Assembly: GCA_039028895.1 (NCBI GenBank)
Contig: JBCCHF010000075.1
Coordinates: 1 to 15,299, forward strand
Source: JAHDCJ01 sp039028895
GTDB lineage: Bacteria > Bacteroidota > Bacteroidia > Chitinophagales > Saprospiraceae
Length of the DNA: 15,299 nt
Direction of reading: 5' to 3'
Shown here: positions 1 to 5,438 of the stretch, piece after piece
Numbering within the stretch: position 1 is the stretch's first letter
Layout of the letters: each line of letters begins with the position of its first letter
Notes under the pieces: model-generated
Database searches by the model: none
What the model saw: the letters and a program-made list of their open reading frames with translations, nothing else
What the model was told of the DNA's origin: nothing
Made by a program: the position numbers and the translations under genes

Positions 1-149
1 ATAAAGAATCGGTGCCAATCAAACTAAAAGAACAAAGAAGTGATGGGTTTACTTATAACATCATGATTACCTACGCACCATCATTTAGAGGGAAAAAAGT
101 CAAGTGGGTAGCAGAGGGAGAGATAGACAGCATGAAAATACATAAATGA
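1..149 (+). CDS. 3' end of an unidentified gene (partial)
   Basis: An open frame enters from the left edge (first full codon at 3) and stops at TGA 147-149, giving about 48 C-terminal residues. The stretch GFTYNIMITYAP is followed by a basic segment (RGKKVKW) and an acidic one (EGEID), as expected for a folded beta-rich C-terminus rather than random translation. I do not recognise the family. It reads on the plus strand, opposite to the genes that follow, and ends about 50 nt before the tRNA-Leu-like fragment, so it may lie outside the element boundary or in a neighbouring one. It is too short for a functional call. Confidence 0.5.
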   Translation, partial: KESVPIKLKEQRSDGFTYNIMITYAPSFRGKKVKWVAEGEIDSMKIHK

Positions 150-341
150 TTAACCATTAAAACTTGATATTCTCTATTATAGTAAGTATGTGAAGAGAGT
201 GCCCGGAGCGGGACTTGAACCCAATGCATAAAGAGTAATTAAGAAGGATTACTTTTTCTAGTCTAGTCCTTAAAGTAGAATTTTTATTCGATTGTTTTAC
301 AAGATATTCACCAAACTAGATATGGGTACTCATAGGGCTTG
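150..341. other. Gene-free gap with tRNA scar and weak hairpin
   Basis: No gene is visible here. The gap contains the tRNA-Leu-like 3' fragment (200-222). It also holds an AT-rich hairpin at 230-257, with arms AAAGAGTAAT and ATTACTTTTT (one G-U pair) and an 8-nt loop. The hairpin could act as a weak plus-strand terminator for the gene ending at 149, but its stem has very few G-C pairs. Confidence 0.3.
200..222 (-). repeat. tRNA-Leu-like 3' fragment (attachment-site scar)
   Basis: Read on the minus strand, these 23 bases give the T-loop GGGTTCAAGTCCC, then C, then an acceptor strand TCCGGGC plus discriminator A. This is the 3' end of a tRNA whose acceptor would be GCCCGGA, the pattern I associate with tRNA-Leu. 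The outer base pairs of the T-stem already fail (TT opposite GC), and no matching D-arm or 5' acceptor strand lies upstream, so the identity begins in the T-arm. Such short tRNA 3' ends are left by tyrosine recombinases that use the T-loop as crossover. By orientation, an element that used this site would lie at higher coordinates and older flank at lower ones. Confidence 0.55.
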
Positions 342-1136
342 TTAATTAACTTGAACAAAATTCAAAAAATCAAGCCCAAAATCTGTTATGGCTAAAACTT
401 CAAATGGATTTACTCTTTCTAGTGAAGCTCCAAGGTCCATTAATAAAGATTTGCCAACCAAATCTTGAACGAGAATATTATATTCAGTTTCCTCAATTTG
501 GTATGTTTCAGGAGACCTTGCCTTTTTAACTTCTTCCGTTCTGTTTATTTTTTTGCTCAGAACTTTTTTCTTTCTATGAATGGACTTTTGAATTAGATCA
601 TAATCATTTGCCTTTCCATTTTCCTTAAGTTGTTTTTCTTTAAACAAAACTCCATTTAAAGTCTCAATTTCGTTACGAAGATTGGGGATTTCTTCATAAT
701 AGCTGGATACCTTTTCGGGAATCATTGCGTGCAGGATTAAAATTTCAATCTGCTTGTCGCTTAGAAAAAATACCAGGTCTAAATAGGTTTCAGAAAAATC
801 AAATTTCTGGGATTCAGACAATTGGTTAACTAAAATATTTTTAAATCGATTTAATTTTTCTTCTGATTTAGTTTTTACAACCCGAGAAATTACCGATTCG
901 AATAAATCGCCAAACTCTTCTGTATCCAGAACATGAAGTTTTATTCTATCTTCCTTCTGGCCTTCAAAATATTGTCTTAGTAATTCTACAAAGTGATTTA
1001 ACCTTTTTTGCTTCACCCTATTTCGATGGTCAATCATTGTATTAATTGAACCACCAACATAGGGAATCGCTTCAATAAGCGCCCTTAGGGCAGTGGAACC
1101 TTTTTCCTGAAATTCATTTTGTGGTGAAACATCCAT
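342..1136 (-). CDS. Unknown protein with N-terminal hydrophobic segment; possible phage-conflict protein
   Basis: This is a 264-aa minus-strand protein. Residues 15-35 form a small hydrophobic segment (ALRALIEAIPYVGGSI), followed by a basic stretch (HRNRVKQKR) and then almost entirely alpha-helical, charged sequence. Residues about 145-210 look like a coiled coil. There is no signal peptide. The pattern of an IPYVGG hydrophobic patch, then RxKxKRLxxF, then long helices resembles uncharacterised proteins often seen on mobile elements and in defence islands. That resemblance is from memory and is inference. The gene lies 35 nt downstream of 1172-1603 on the same strand, so the two probably share a transcript. 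It could be a membrane-acting effector partnered with its neighbour, but no catalytic motif is visible. Confidence 0.7.
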   Translation of the reverse strand: MDVSPQNEFQEKGSTALRALIEAIPYVGGSINTMIDHRNRVKQKRLNHFVELLRQYFEGQKEDRIKLHVLDTEEFGDLFESVISRVVKTKSEEKLNRFKNILVNQLSESQKFDFSETYLDLVFFLSDKQIEILILHAMIPEKVSSYYEEIPNLRNEIETLNGVLFKEKQLKENGKANDYDLIQKSIHRKKKVLSKKINRTEEVKKARSPETYQIEETEYNILVQDLVGKSLLMDLGASLERVNPFEVLAITDFGLDFLNFVQVN

Positions 1137-1171
1137 ACTAAAATGTCTAACATCTTAAAAAGATTATCAAA

Positions 1172-1603
1172 TTACTCCTCTTCATCATCGCCCAAGTGAT
1201 CTGGGTGCAAAGCATAAAACTCTAATCCAAGACTCATGTTTTCGTCAACATCAGCGCAAACTTCAATGGCTCGGATATAAAATTTGGCTAAGAGGGCAGC
1301 CATTTGCTCTTTATAATAGTTTGAAAAGTCGGATTCTTGAGAAGAAAATTTACTCAAAGATTGGGGTATCAGACCAGCTTTAATCATCTCTAATTCAATT
1401 GAAAATTCCAACATTGTTTGCTCCAAAAAATTTGAGACATTCAAAACAAATTTTTCCAACTCTATAAGGTTTCTCCCATAAGAAACAACTTTTTCATCTG
1501 TAGTTTCATTTAAATTTTCCTCAAGGATTTCTCGAAATTTGCTTCTTTCATCTTTTTGGTCTTTCATGGTTTGAGCATTATTTCTTTCTATTGAATATAG
1601 CAT
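1172..1603 (-). CDS. Unknown acidic helical protein, first gene of a two-gene operon
   Basis: This encodes 143 aa from the ATG at 1603. An internal ATG at 1567 (codon 13, MKDQKDERSKF) is an equally plausible start and would give a 131-aa protein. The sequence is predicted helical and acidic, ending in GDDEEE, with a moderately hydrophobic central helix (residues about 60-80) and no signal peptide or recognised motif. It is followed after 35 nt by the 264-aa protein on the same strand. The size ratio and order suggest a small partner or regulator plus a larger effector, but nothing in the sequence proves that. Family unknown. Confidence 0.65.
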   Translation of the reverse strand: MLYSIERNNAQTMKDQKDERSKFREILEENLNETTDEKVVSYGRNLIELEKFVLNVSNFLEQTMLEFSIELEMIKAGLIPQSLSKFSSQESDFSNYYKEQMAALLAKFYIRAIEVCADVDENMSLGLEFYALHPDHLGDDEEE

Positions 1604-1762
1604 AAAGCAAATTATTAAACTCTCATCTTAAAATCAAGATCAGGGTGGGAGGATCATTTGATCTCAATTTCCATAATGTGAAAACCTGTTTTGACTTAAT
1701 GTACCTAAGCCATAAACAACAAATTCAGAATAAAACCTCTACGTAATTTGAGGGTGGCAGAA

Positions 1763-2194
1763 TTAAAGAATCTCTCTTAAACAACCTCTTGCAACCCCAA
1801 CAACCCTAAACCTAGAATGCTCATCCAATTTAATCAGTTTACTAACACCGGACTCCAGGTAAACCAGTCGTTTCGACTTCCTCCGAAACCGACGCACAAT
1901 GTATTCGCCATCCAGGAGTGCCAGGATAACATCACCACTCATCGGCTGACACTGATGAATTACCAGAATATCACCCACATAGATCCCGTGCATTGAGTTG
2001 TCCTCAGCTGTAAAATAAAAAGTTGTGACTGGTCGCAATTTGAAGTGATCAAGAAGATCGAACTCCTGCCTTAAATTGCCATGCTCAGGTTTGTTGATTT
2101 GAATTTCCGGCTGTGAGTAGTTGCCGGTGAAATACTTCTTTGGTTGGCGTTTCTGCTTCCCCACTCCCTTCTTAGTCCAATTTGGCTCTTCCAT
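1763..2194 (-). CDS. UmuD/LexA-type S24 peptidase-fold protein lacking the catalytic lysine
   Basis: This 143-aa protein has a peptidase S24 (LexA/UmuD) fold over residues 45-143. The nucleophile motif DNSMHGIYVGD contains Ser67, followed by GDVILALLDGEYIV and the terminal strand FRVVGVARG. It aligns well with E. coli UmuD, including the GD(I/V) and DGE(F/Y) landmarks. UmuD has catalytic Lys97 right after the GEFTV strand, but this protein has Arg101 (codon CGT; next residue Arg102). No LexA-type HTH lies in the basic N-terminus (residues 1-25), and no Cys-Gly or Ala-Gly cleavage site is evident. UmuD genes usually precede umuC, but no polymerase gene follows here. The protein may therefore be a non-cleaving regulator, a decoy partner or a decaying gene. 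Expression is probably controlled by the palindrome in its promoter. Confidence 0.85.
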   Translation of the reverse strand: MEEPNWTKKGVGKQKRQPKKYFTGNYSQPEIQINKPEHGNLRQEFDLLDHFKLRPVTTFYFTAEDNSMHGIYVGDILVIHQCQPMSGDVILALLDGEYIVRRFRRKSKRLVYLESGVSKLIKLDEHSRFRVVGVARGCLREIL

Positions 2195-2234
2195 TTTCTC
2201 TGTTTTTAGAATGAAATAGCCCTTTCGCTCGATA

Positions 2235-2265
2235 CAAATTTAAAACATATTGTTTTAAAGTAAAA
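2235..2265 (-). promoter_or_regulatory. Promoter of the S24-type gene
   Basis: On the minus strand, TAAATTTG (2242-2235) matches the Bacteroidota -7 consensus TAnnTTTG exactly. The T-rich TTTTA at 2265-2261, 20 nt further upstream, sits where the -33 TTG would be. The predicted transcript start falls near 2228, giving a leader of about 35 nt before the ATG at 2194. Confidence 0.55.
2239..2259. promoter_or_regulatory. 21-bp perfect palindrome, candidate operator
   Basis: The half-sites TTTAAAACA and TGTTTTAAA are exact reverse complements separated by the 3-nt spacer TAT. The palindrome fills the spacer of the S24 gene's promoter and overlaps its -7 box, which is the classic placement for a repressor. 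Since S24 proteins are commonly controlled by LexA-like or phage-type repressors, this may be an SOS-type or element-specific operator. The repressor itself is not identified. Confidence 0.6.
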
Positions 2266-2532
2266 TAATCTTGAAGCAAAATCTTTATTAATGGTTTAAA
2301 AATGGCCAGGTAGTGCTTATACATTGGGGAGAAAAAAGGCTGTATGCAGTCTTATTGGAATAAAGCCATCAATGGATTTTGGGATGGATGCCAGATCCCT
2401 TGTGCTTAAAAATAAGATTAGAGGCGATAAAGATAGGGCTACAAAGATTATCGAATAGAGTGAAATAACGACTATAGATGCAACTATTAGTTGCGTAGAA
2501 ACCAAATAACTGCTATATTTGCTGAAGCAGGA

Positions 2533-2601
2533 GGCCACGGTGGGAATCGAACCCACTTAGAATGTCTTGCGAGAACATTTTGCTACCAATGCAACGTGGC
2601 C
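2533..2601 (-). tRNA. Non-canonical tRNA or tRNA-like gene, apparent anticodon CGC
   Basis: On the minus strand there is a perfect 7-bp acceptor (GGCCACG with CGTGGCC). A perfect 5-bp T-stem (GTGGG/CCCAC) carries loop TTCGATT. The anticodon stem ATGTT/GACAT (one G-U) carries the 7-nt loop CTCGCAA, which puts CGC at the anticodon. The D region is abnormal: only 16 nt separate the acceptor from the anticodon stem where about 19 are usual. It folds as TTGC/GCAA around ATTGGTA, leaving no positions 8 and 9. A CGC anticodon would mean alanine, but the G3-U70 pair needed by alanyl-tRNA synthetase is absent (C3-G70), and CCA is not encoded. It may be a divergent element-borne tRNA or a tRNA mimic. 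Confidence 0.6.
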
Positions 2602-2616
2602 TTCGGAAACTTATAA

Positions 2617-2640
2617 AAGAGGATGCTGGAACATCCTCTT
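2617..2640. terminator. Bidirectional terminator-like hairpin
   Basis: The arms AAGAGGATG and CATCCTCTT form a perfect 9-bp stem with a 6-nt loop (CTGGAA). T-rich runs follow on both strands: TTTATTT on plus and TTTATAAG on minus. It lies 16 nt upstream of the 5' end of the tRNA-like gene, so it would shield that gene from minus-strand readthrough, or it could be part of the same structured RNA. Confidence 0.6.
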
Positions 2641-2670
2641 TTTATTTCCAGCTTCAGCTATACAAATATA

Positions 2671-2973
2671 CAACTCCAACACAGGTGAATGCAAGTATTT
2701 TTACACTTTTTTGCTAAATACCCCAAAAATGGGGTTTTACTAAGGTGATTTCCTTGTAAAGCACTCAAAATCCTAGAGAATTATAGGCCATCTTCTTACA
2801 TTTCCCAGTCTTCCTTACACCTAAAAAGACTCTCCTTTATAATCATTTTGATGATATTGATTCTCTTGCAACTTAGAATGTAGAAGTACCTGGAAGAAGT
2901 GTTTAATTAATTACTCTTCTTTTGATTTATAATCATCCTGATACATAGGGTAACAACGAAGGCGCAACACAAC
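2671..2973. other. Gene-free stretch
   Basis: I find no gene. There is a short hairpin at about 2718-2738 (ACCCCA, AAAA, TGGGGT, followed by TTTTA) that resembles a weak plus-strand terminator, although no plus-strand gene precedes it. Two loosely similar segments starting TATAATCAT occur near 2837 and 2928. Nothing else stands out. Confidence 0.3.
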
Positions 2974-3002
2974 AAAAAACCCGGCTCCAGTGGAAACCGA
3001 GT
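2974..3002 (-). terminator. Rho-independent terminator of the coiled-coil gene
   Basis: On the minus strand ACTCGGTTTCC pairs with GGAGCCGGGT across a 3-nt loop, with G-U pairs and one bulged T, and is followed directly by TTTTTTG. It lies about 40 nt beyond the stop codon of the gene at 3041-3382, which supports that gene being real and argues against the short ORF that would run through it. Confidence 0.7.
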
Positions 3003-3040
3003 CTGTGATTTTGTCGGGGTTGGTTAAATTAGGGTTAGAC

Positions 3041-3382
3041 TTATGCTCTTTCTTTCCTGCTTCCTTTGTCCGATTCAAGGAACTCAGGTGCCAAGACTTC
3101 AATAATGCCAGTCATCTTTTCCATAATAACTTCGTGAGCAGCAATCCTTACCTCTTGGGCTTCTACTTTTTTTAGTAATTCCTGCTGCTTTTCAATCAGT
3201 GCTGTTTTTTCTTTTTCCCATACCTCGATGAAATCAAGTGTCATAGGCACCTGCTTTTCAACCAATCCCAAGAGCCTGTTGATTAATTCTTTGTGTGTAT
3301 TCATTCTTTTGTTTAATAGCAAGAGACGATCATTTATAGTTGGGTGTTCCTTGGTTTCAGTTGTATTGTTAGTTTTTTCCAT
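3041..3382 (-). CDS. Small coiled-coil protein of unknown function
   Basis: This 113-aa protein is hydrophilic with a Thr/Asn-rich N-terminus (residues 1-12) and a long helical middle. Residues about 50-95 (EVWEKEKTALIEKQQELLKK onward) show heptad-like spacing typical of a coiled coil. There is no signal peptide, HTH or enzyme motif. It has its own strong terminator and runs in the same direction as the SH3-barrel gene upstream. Small coiled-coil proteins of this kind are frequent in integrative elements, but I do not recognise the family. Confidence 0.65.
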   Translation of the reverse strand: MEKTNNTTETKEHPTINDRLLLLNKRMNTHKELINRLLGLVEKQVPMTLDFIEVWEKEKTALIEKQQELLKKVEAQEVRIAAHEVIMEKMTGIIEVLAPEFLESDKGSRKERA

Positions 3383-3430
3383 GACAATTATTTTTGAGTG
3401 ATTAAATTTGAGGAAGTATAAGGATGCAAA

Positions 3431-3448
3431 AGGTGGTATTAGGCCACC
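3431..3448 (-). terminator. Weak hairpin overlapping the stop of the SH3-barrel gene
   Basis: On the minus strand GGTGG and CCACC form a 5-bp stem followed by TTTT, and the gene's TAA stop codon lies in the loop. The stem is short, so termination may be partial and the coiled-coil gene downstream may receive readthrough. Confidence 0.35.
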
Positions 3449-3756
3449 AATTGGTATACATTAAATGAACGTGGTGCATTGCGGTCAAGGTCGAAGTAGC
3501 GAATCAATGAAGGCTTTTCTGAAACCTTTCCTCCTTTGCGGTCATAGTTGTCTGCTGTGATGGCTGTGCCGGTTGCAGTTCTTATTTCACCATTGAGCTT
3601 GCGGAACCTGAATGATACGGTTCCGGCTTTGAGTGCTAGAGTGAGTTTAAGGTGTGCCCAGGCGGATTTTAAAGCCTCGCTGAAAGAAACATACATGTTT
3701 GAACGGAACATTGCCCAGGCGCGGCGCATTAGGTTGGATAGGGATTGTTTTTTCAT
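3439..3756 (-). CDS. SH3 beta-barrel fold-containing protein (DUF2693-like)
   Basis: This encodes 105 aa from the ATG at 3756 (MKKQSLSNLMRRAW). The frame is open further upstream to 3885, but that extension crosses the promoter at 3785-3815 and reads as AT-rich non-coding sequence, so the 3756 start is preferred. Residues 5-32 (LMRRAWAMFRS then SFSEALKSAWAHLKL) form a helical motif. A beta-rich segment with VSFRFRKLNGEIRTATGT follows. This order, SEALKxAW then V.F.(F/Y)RK.(N/D)G..R.A.GT, is the signature I associate with a family of small mobile-element and prophage proteins in Bacteroidota named after their SH3-like barrel. Their molecular role is not known to me. The context near an excisionase and an att scar agrees with mobile origin. 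Confidence 0.7.
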   Translation of the reverse strand: MKKQSLSNLMRRAWAMFRSNMYVSFSEALKSAWAHLKLTLALKAGTVSFRFRKLNGEIRTATGTAITADNYDRKGGKVSEKPSLIRYFDLDRNAPRSFNVYQLVA

Positions 3757-3784
3757 TTTGGTGTGTTTGTTGTTTTTAATAATG

Positions 3785-3815
3785 TAAATATACGTGCGCT
3801 TTTTGGCATTGTCAA
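3785..3815 (-). promoter_or_regulatory. Promoter of the SH3-barrel gene
   Basis: On the minus strand TTG (3815-3813), exactly 20 nt of spacer, then TATATTTA (3792-3785) matches the Bacteroidota TTG/TAnnTTTG promoter with one mismatch in the last position. The ATG lies about 29 nt downstream of the -7 box. The 134-bp gap to the divergent gene at 3891 probably holds both promoters. I see no convincing plus-strand promoter, only TACCTTTTG at 3856-3864. Confidence 0.6.
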
Positions 3816-3890
3816 GTATTGGCCATGATTTAATGCAAAAAAACTTGCGAATATTTACCTTTTGAAATATTTTTGTATAAATCAACTAAC

Positions 3891-4139
3891 ATGACTGACG
3901 GGGAAAAAAGGGACTATAAGAAAGAGTATTCAAACAGAAAGGTTTATGTCCTATTGCATGAATGTAAGGTTGTTGGCGCTTGGGGGAACATGCGAAAACT
4001 CTGTGAAGACATGAAAAAAGTTAACCCCGGATTCCCCTCATACTGGACACTTATTAAACTGCCAAAAGAAAGCCCAATAGTTTTCAAGGCCAAAACAGGG
4101 GAAGAGTATGAAATTAACATTGAAAAGGTTTTGAGGTAA
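3891..4139 (+). CDS. Small unknown protein, mobile-element context
   Basis: This encodes 82 aa starting MTDGEKRDYKK at the ATG at 3891. A TTG at 3873 would extend it by six residues but is less likely. The N-terminus is charged. A beta/alpha segment follows (KVYVLLHECKVVGAWGN, then MRKLCEDMKK, then a conserved-looking PGFPSYWTLIKLP), and the C-terminus has VFKAKTGEEYEINIEKV, probably a beta hairpin. The layout suggests a small DNA- or protein-binding domain like those found beside excisionases in Bacteroidota elements, but I do not recognise it. It is divergent from the SH3-barrel gene and 66 nt upstream of the excisionase-like gene on the same strand, so the two may be co-transcribed. Confidence 0.7.
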   Translation: MTDGEKRDYKKEYSNRKVYVLLHECKVVGAWGNMRKLCEDMKKVNPGFPSYWTLIKLPKESPIVFKAKTGEEYEINIEKVLR

Positions 4140-4205
4140 TCCCTATCTTTCAATATCCGATAAGCAGTTTTATTGCCCTCCGTCAATTTTTGAAAACCCG
4201 AAACA

Positions 4206-4502
4206 ATGACACCTATAGCCAACAAAGATAATCTTGCACTAGTAGATATTGCCCGGCTCGAGAATCAGGAGCAAATCAATGCTGAAATATTAATGCAACT
4301 TAAGCAAATAAAGAGCGGAATGTTGTCACTTAGAAAACCCTGGAATGTGAAACAAGTGGCAAATTTCTTCAGCATTGGTGAGGCTACCGTTAGGAAGTGG
4401 GCAAAGGAAGGAAAAGTGAAAGCGTTTAAGCTCGGCGGTAAAGATTGGTTGTTTAAGCCCGAATCCGTGGAAGAGTTCTATAATGGGTTATTTGCCGAAT
4501 AG
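4206..4502 (+). CDS. Excisionase-type HTH protein (HTH_17 family)
   Basis: This 98-aa protein has an N-terminal helical segment (residues 10-40, glutamine-rich) followed by a MerR/excisionase-like winged helix at about 44-95. The helix-turn-helix is WNVKQVANFFSIGEATVRKW, with wing KVKAFKLGGKDWLF and a closing helix SVEEFYNGL. Proteins of this family act as recombination directionality factors that bend DNA at att sites or as small transcriptional regulators. The gene ends 83 nt before the tRNA-His fragment, a typical place for an excisionase next to an attachment site. The matching integrase is not in the window. A regulator of other element genes is the alternative reading. Confidence 0.8.
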   Translation: MTPIANKDNLALVDIARLENQEQINAEILMQLKQIKSGMLSLRKPWNVKQVANFFSIGEATVRKWAKEGKVKAFKLGGKDWLFKPESVEEFYNGLFAE

Positions 4503-4585
4503 TAACCGACAAACTTTATCTGATATTCTTCAGAATTGTCAATACGCACTTACTCTTCCAATTTATGCAAAACCTTCATTAATAT

Positions 4586-4624
4586 TGGTTCCAGAGGTCG
4601 CGGGTTCAAGTCCCGTCTTCCACC
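4586..4624 (+). repeat. tRNA-His 3' fragment, probable att scar of an integrative element
   Basis: Reading 5' to 3' there is TGGT (end of anticodon and loop), TCCAG (3' anticodon stem), AGGTC (variable loop), GCGGG-TTCAAGT-CCCGT (T-arm), CTTCCAC (acceptor) and C at position 73. C73 with a CTTCCAC acceptor fits tRNA-His, which pairs C73 with an extra G at position -1. The sequence upstream (AATAT and earlier) contains no 5' anticodon stem, D-arm or GTGGAAG. The identity therefore begins inside the anticodon loop, a known crossover site of tyrosine recombinases in tRNA genes. Its orientation puts the element on the left and host DNA on the right. Confidence 0.75.
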
Positions 4625-4658
4625 CATGCTAAAATTAAGGTAGCTATAATGAATAAAT

Positions 4659-5336
4659 ATGAGAGTATTCCAGTTTTGTGTGATAGCGACAGCAGTAATC
4701 TTGTTAACTAGCAGCTGCAAAAAGCAAAATAGCCTCTGTAGCATGGAGGTTGCCGGAGAAACACTCCTGCTAAGCGATACATCAATCAACCTCATCTCAA
4801 ATTACCTTGGTGCTACCAAGGTGGTATTCAATGACATCTCTGACAACAGTGAGGTTGATTTTATTATTACAGATCTAACAGATATCCTTGTTTCTTACTC
4901 CACAACGATAGCGTGTGAAGTGGATCCTTCTCAAGTAAGCCCATTGGTTGGTGAGGCACAGTGGATTCAGCTAACTCTTGAAAATGCAGACTTGCAGGAC
5001 AATATTATTGTTAGAATTACTCAATTCCCTGATGGTGATGAGGAGATCGGGGTGTTTTATGGGGTGGTTGAAGAGGGGCAATTTGACTTTTCAAATATCG
5101 AAGGCTTATTGGTTCATTTGCCTCAGCGTGCCGAGCCTGTTTTCTCTGTCGTTAATGATAGCTTAATGATTGGCGGCATTACATTCTATGACGTAATTGA
5201 ACCTAACATCGACAACCCTGGGTTTTCACAACCCTTTGACCCTCCGATTAAAGTTAAATACTCTGCCGGCGATGGGATTATCTACCTTGACGATAGCTTT
5301 AACTCGCGAGAGTTGGTATTTAACAGGGTGGAATAG
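4659..5336 (+). CDS. Predicted lipoprotein, unknown function
   Basis: This encodes 225 aa. The N-terminus MRVFQFCVIATAVILLTSSC is a lipoprotein signal with lipobox LTSSC, so Cys20 would be lipidated. The following KK suits retention or surface sorting rules that vary in Bacteroidota. The mature part is acidic and beta-rich (repeated alternation such as NIIVRITQF and VFYGVVEEGQF), has two or three cysteines, and shows no enzyme motif. It starts 35 nt after the tRNA-His fragment, so it is the first gene on the presumed host side. A perfect hairpin follows its stop codon. Confidence 0.8.
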   Translation: MRVFQFCVIATAVILLTSSCKKQNSLCSMEVAGETLLLSDTSINLISNYLGATKVVFNDISDNSEVDFIITDLTDILVSYSTTIACEVDPSQVSPLVGEAQWIQLTLENADLQDNIIVRITQFPDGDEEIGVFYGVVEEGQFDFSNIEGLLVHLPQRAEPVFSVVNDSLMIGGITFYDVIEPNIDNPGFSQPFDPPIKVKYSAGDGIIYLDDSFNSRELVFNRVE

Positions 5337-5342
5337 ACAAAT

Positions 5343-5360
5343 AAGCGCAACCTTGCGCTT
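5343..5360. terminator. Hairpin after the lipoprotein gene
   Basis: AAGCGCAA and TTGCGCTT are perfect 8-nt arms separated by CC, 6 nt after the stop codon at 5336. No T-run follows, so it may stabilise the mRNA end rather than terminate transcription. Confidence 0.35.
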
Positions 5361-5438
5361 GAGCAGAAGACAGTTGAGGCCCGACGGTTTAACTGACACT
5401 TAACGGTTTCAGTCGGTGGAAAGCCGTAAATTGGAAGT

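Larger units (their letters stand above)
2195..2532. other. Gap between the S24 gene and the tRNA-like gene
   Basis: No credible gene is present. The stretch holds the minus-strand promoter and operator of the S24 gene (2235-2265). It also has a perfect small inverted repeat at 2480-2494 (GCAACT, ATT, AGTTGC) and the left arm of the inverted repeat that encloses the tRNA-like gene (2514-2532). The rest shows nothing I can interpret. Confidence 0.4.
2514..2670. repeat. Inverted repeat enclosing the tRNA-like gene
   Basis: The left arm 2514-2532 (TATATTT then GCTGAAGCAGGA) pairs with the right arm 2647-2670. The GCTGAAGC block matches 11 of 12 bases and TATATTT matches 7 of 7, with a 5-nt insertion in the right arm (2659-2663). 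Between them lie the tRNA-like gene and a terminator-like hairpin. The 157-bp unit could be a MITE-like insertion or one structured RNA. I see no clear target-site duplication. Confidence 0.45.

Noticed and set aside
2317..2556. 79-aa minus-strand ORF starting MGSIPTVAS
   Set aside because: It begins inside the 3' part of the tRNA-like gene; GSIPTVAS is the usual false translation of a tRNA T-arm.
2911..3102. 63-aa minus-strand ORF
   Set aside because: It overlaps the coiled-coil gene in another frame and would run straight through that gene's strong terminator.
3944..4225. 93-aa minus-strand ORF
   Set aside because: It lies antisense to the 82-aa gene and the start of the excisionase gene, whose frames are better supported.
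200..4624. Shared GGGTTCAAGTCCCG in opposite orientation at 209-222 and 4602-4615, as possible inverted termini of one element
   Set aside because: The shared bases are the common tRNA T-arm; the acceptor ends differ (TCCGGGC versus CTTCCAC), so they come from different tRNAs and are not matching att or terminal repeats.
4550..4795. 81-aa minus-strand ORF containing GGRRDLNPRPL
   Set aside because: This is the well-known artefact from reading a tRNA 3' end on the wrong strand, here the tRNA-His fragment; it also overlaps the lipoprotein gene.
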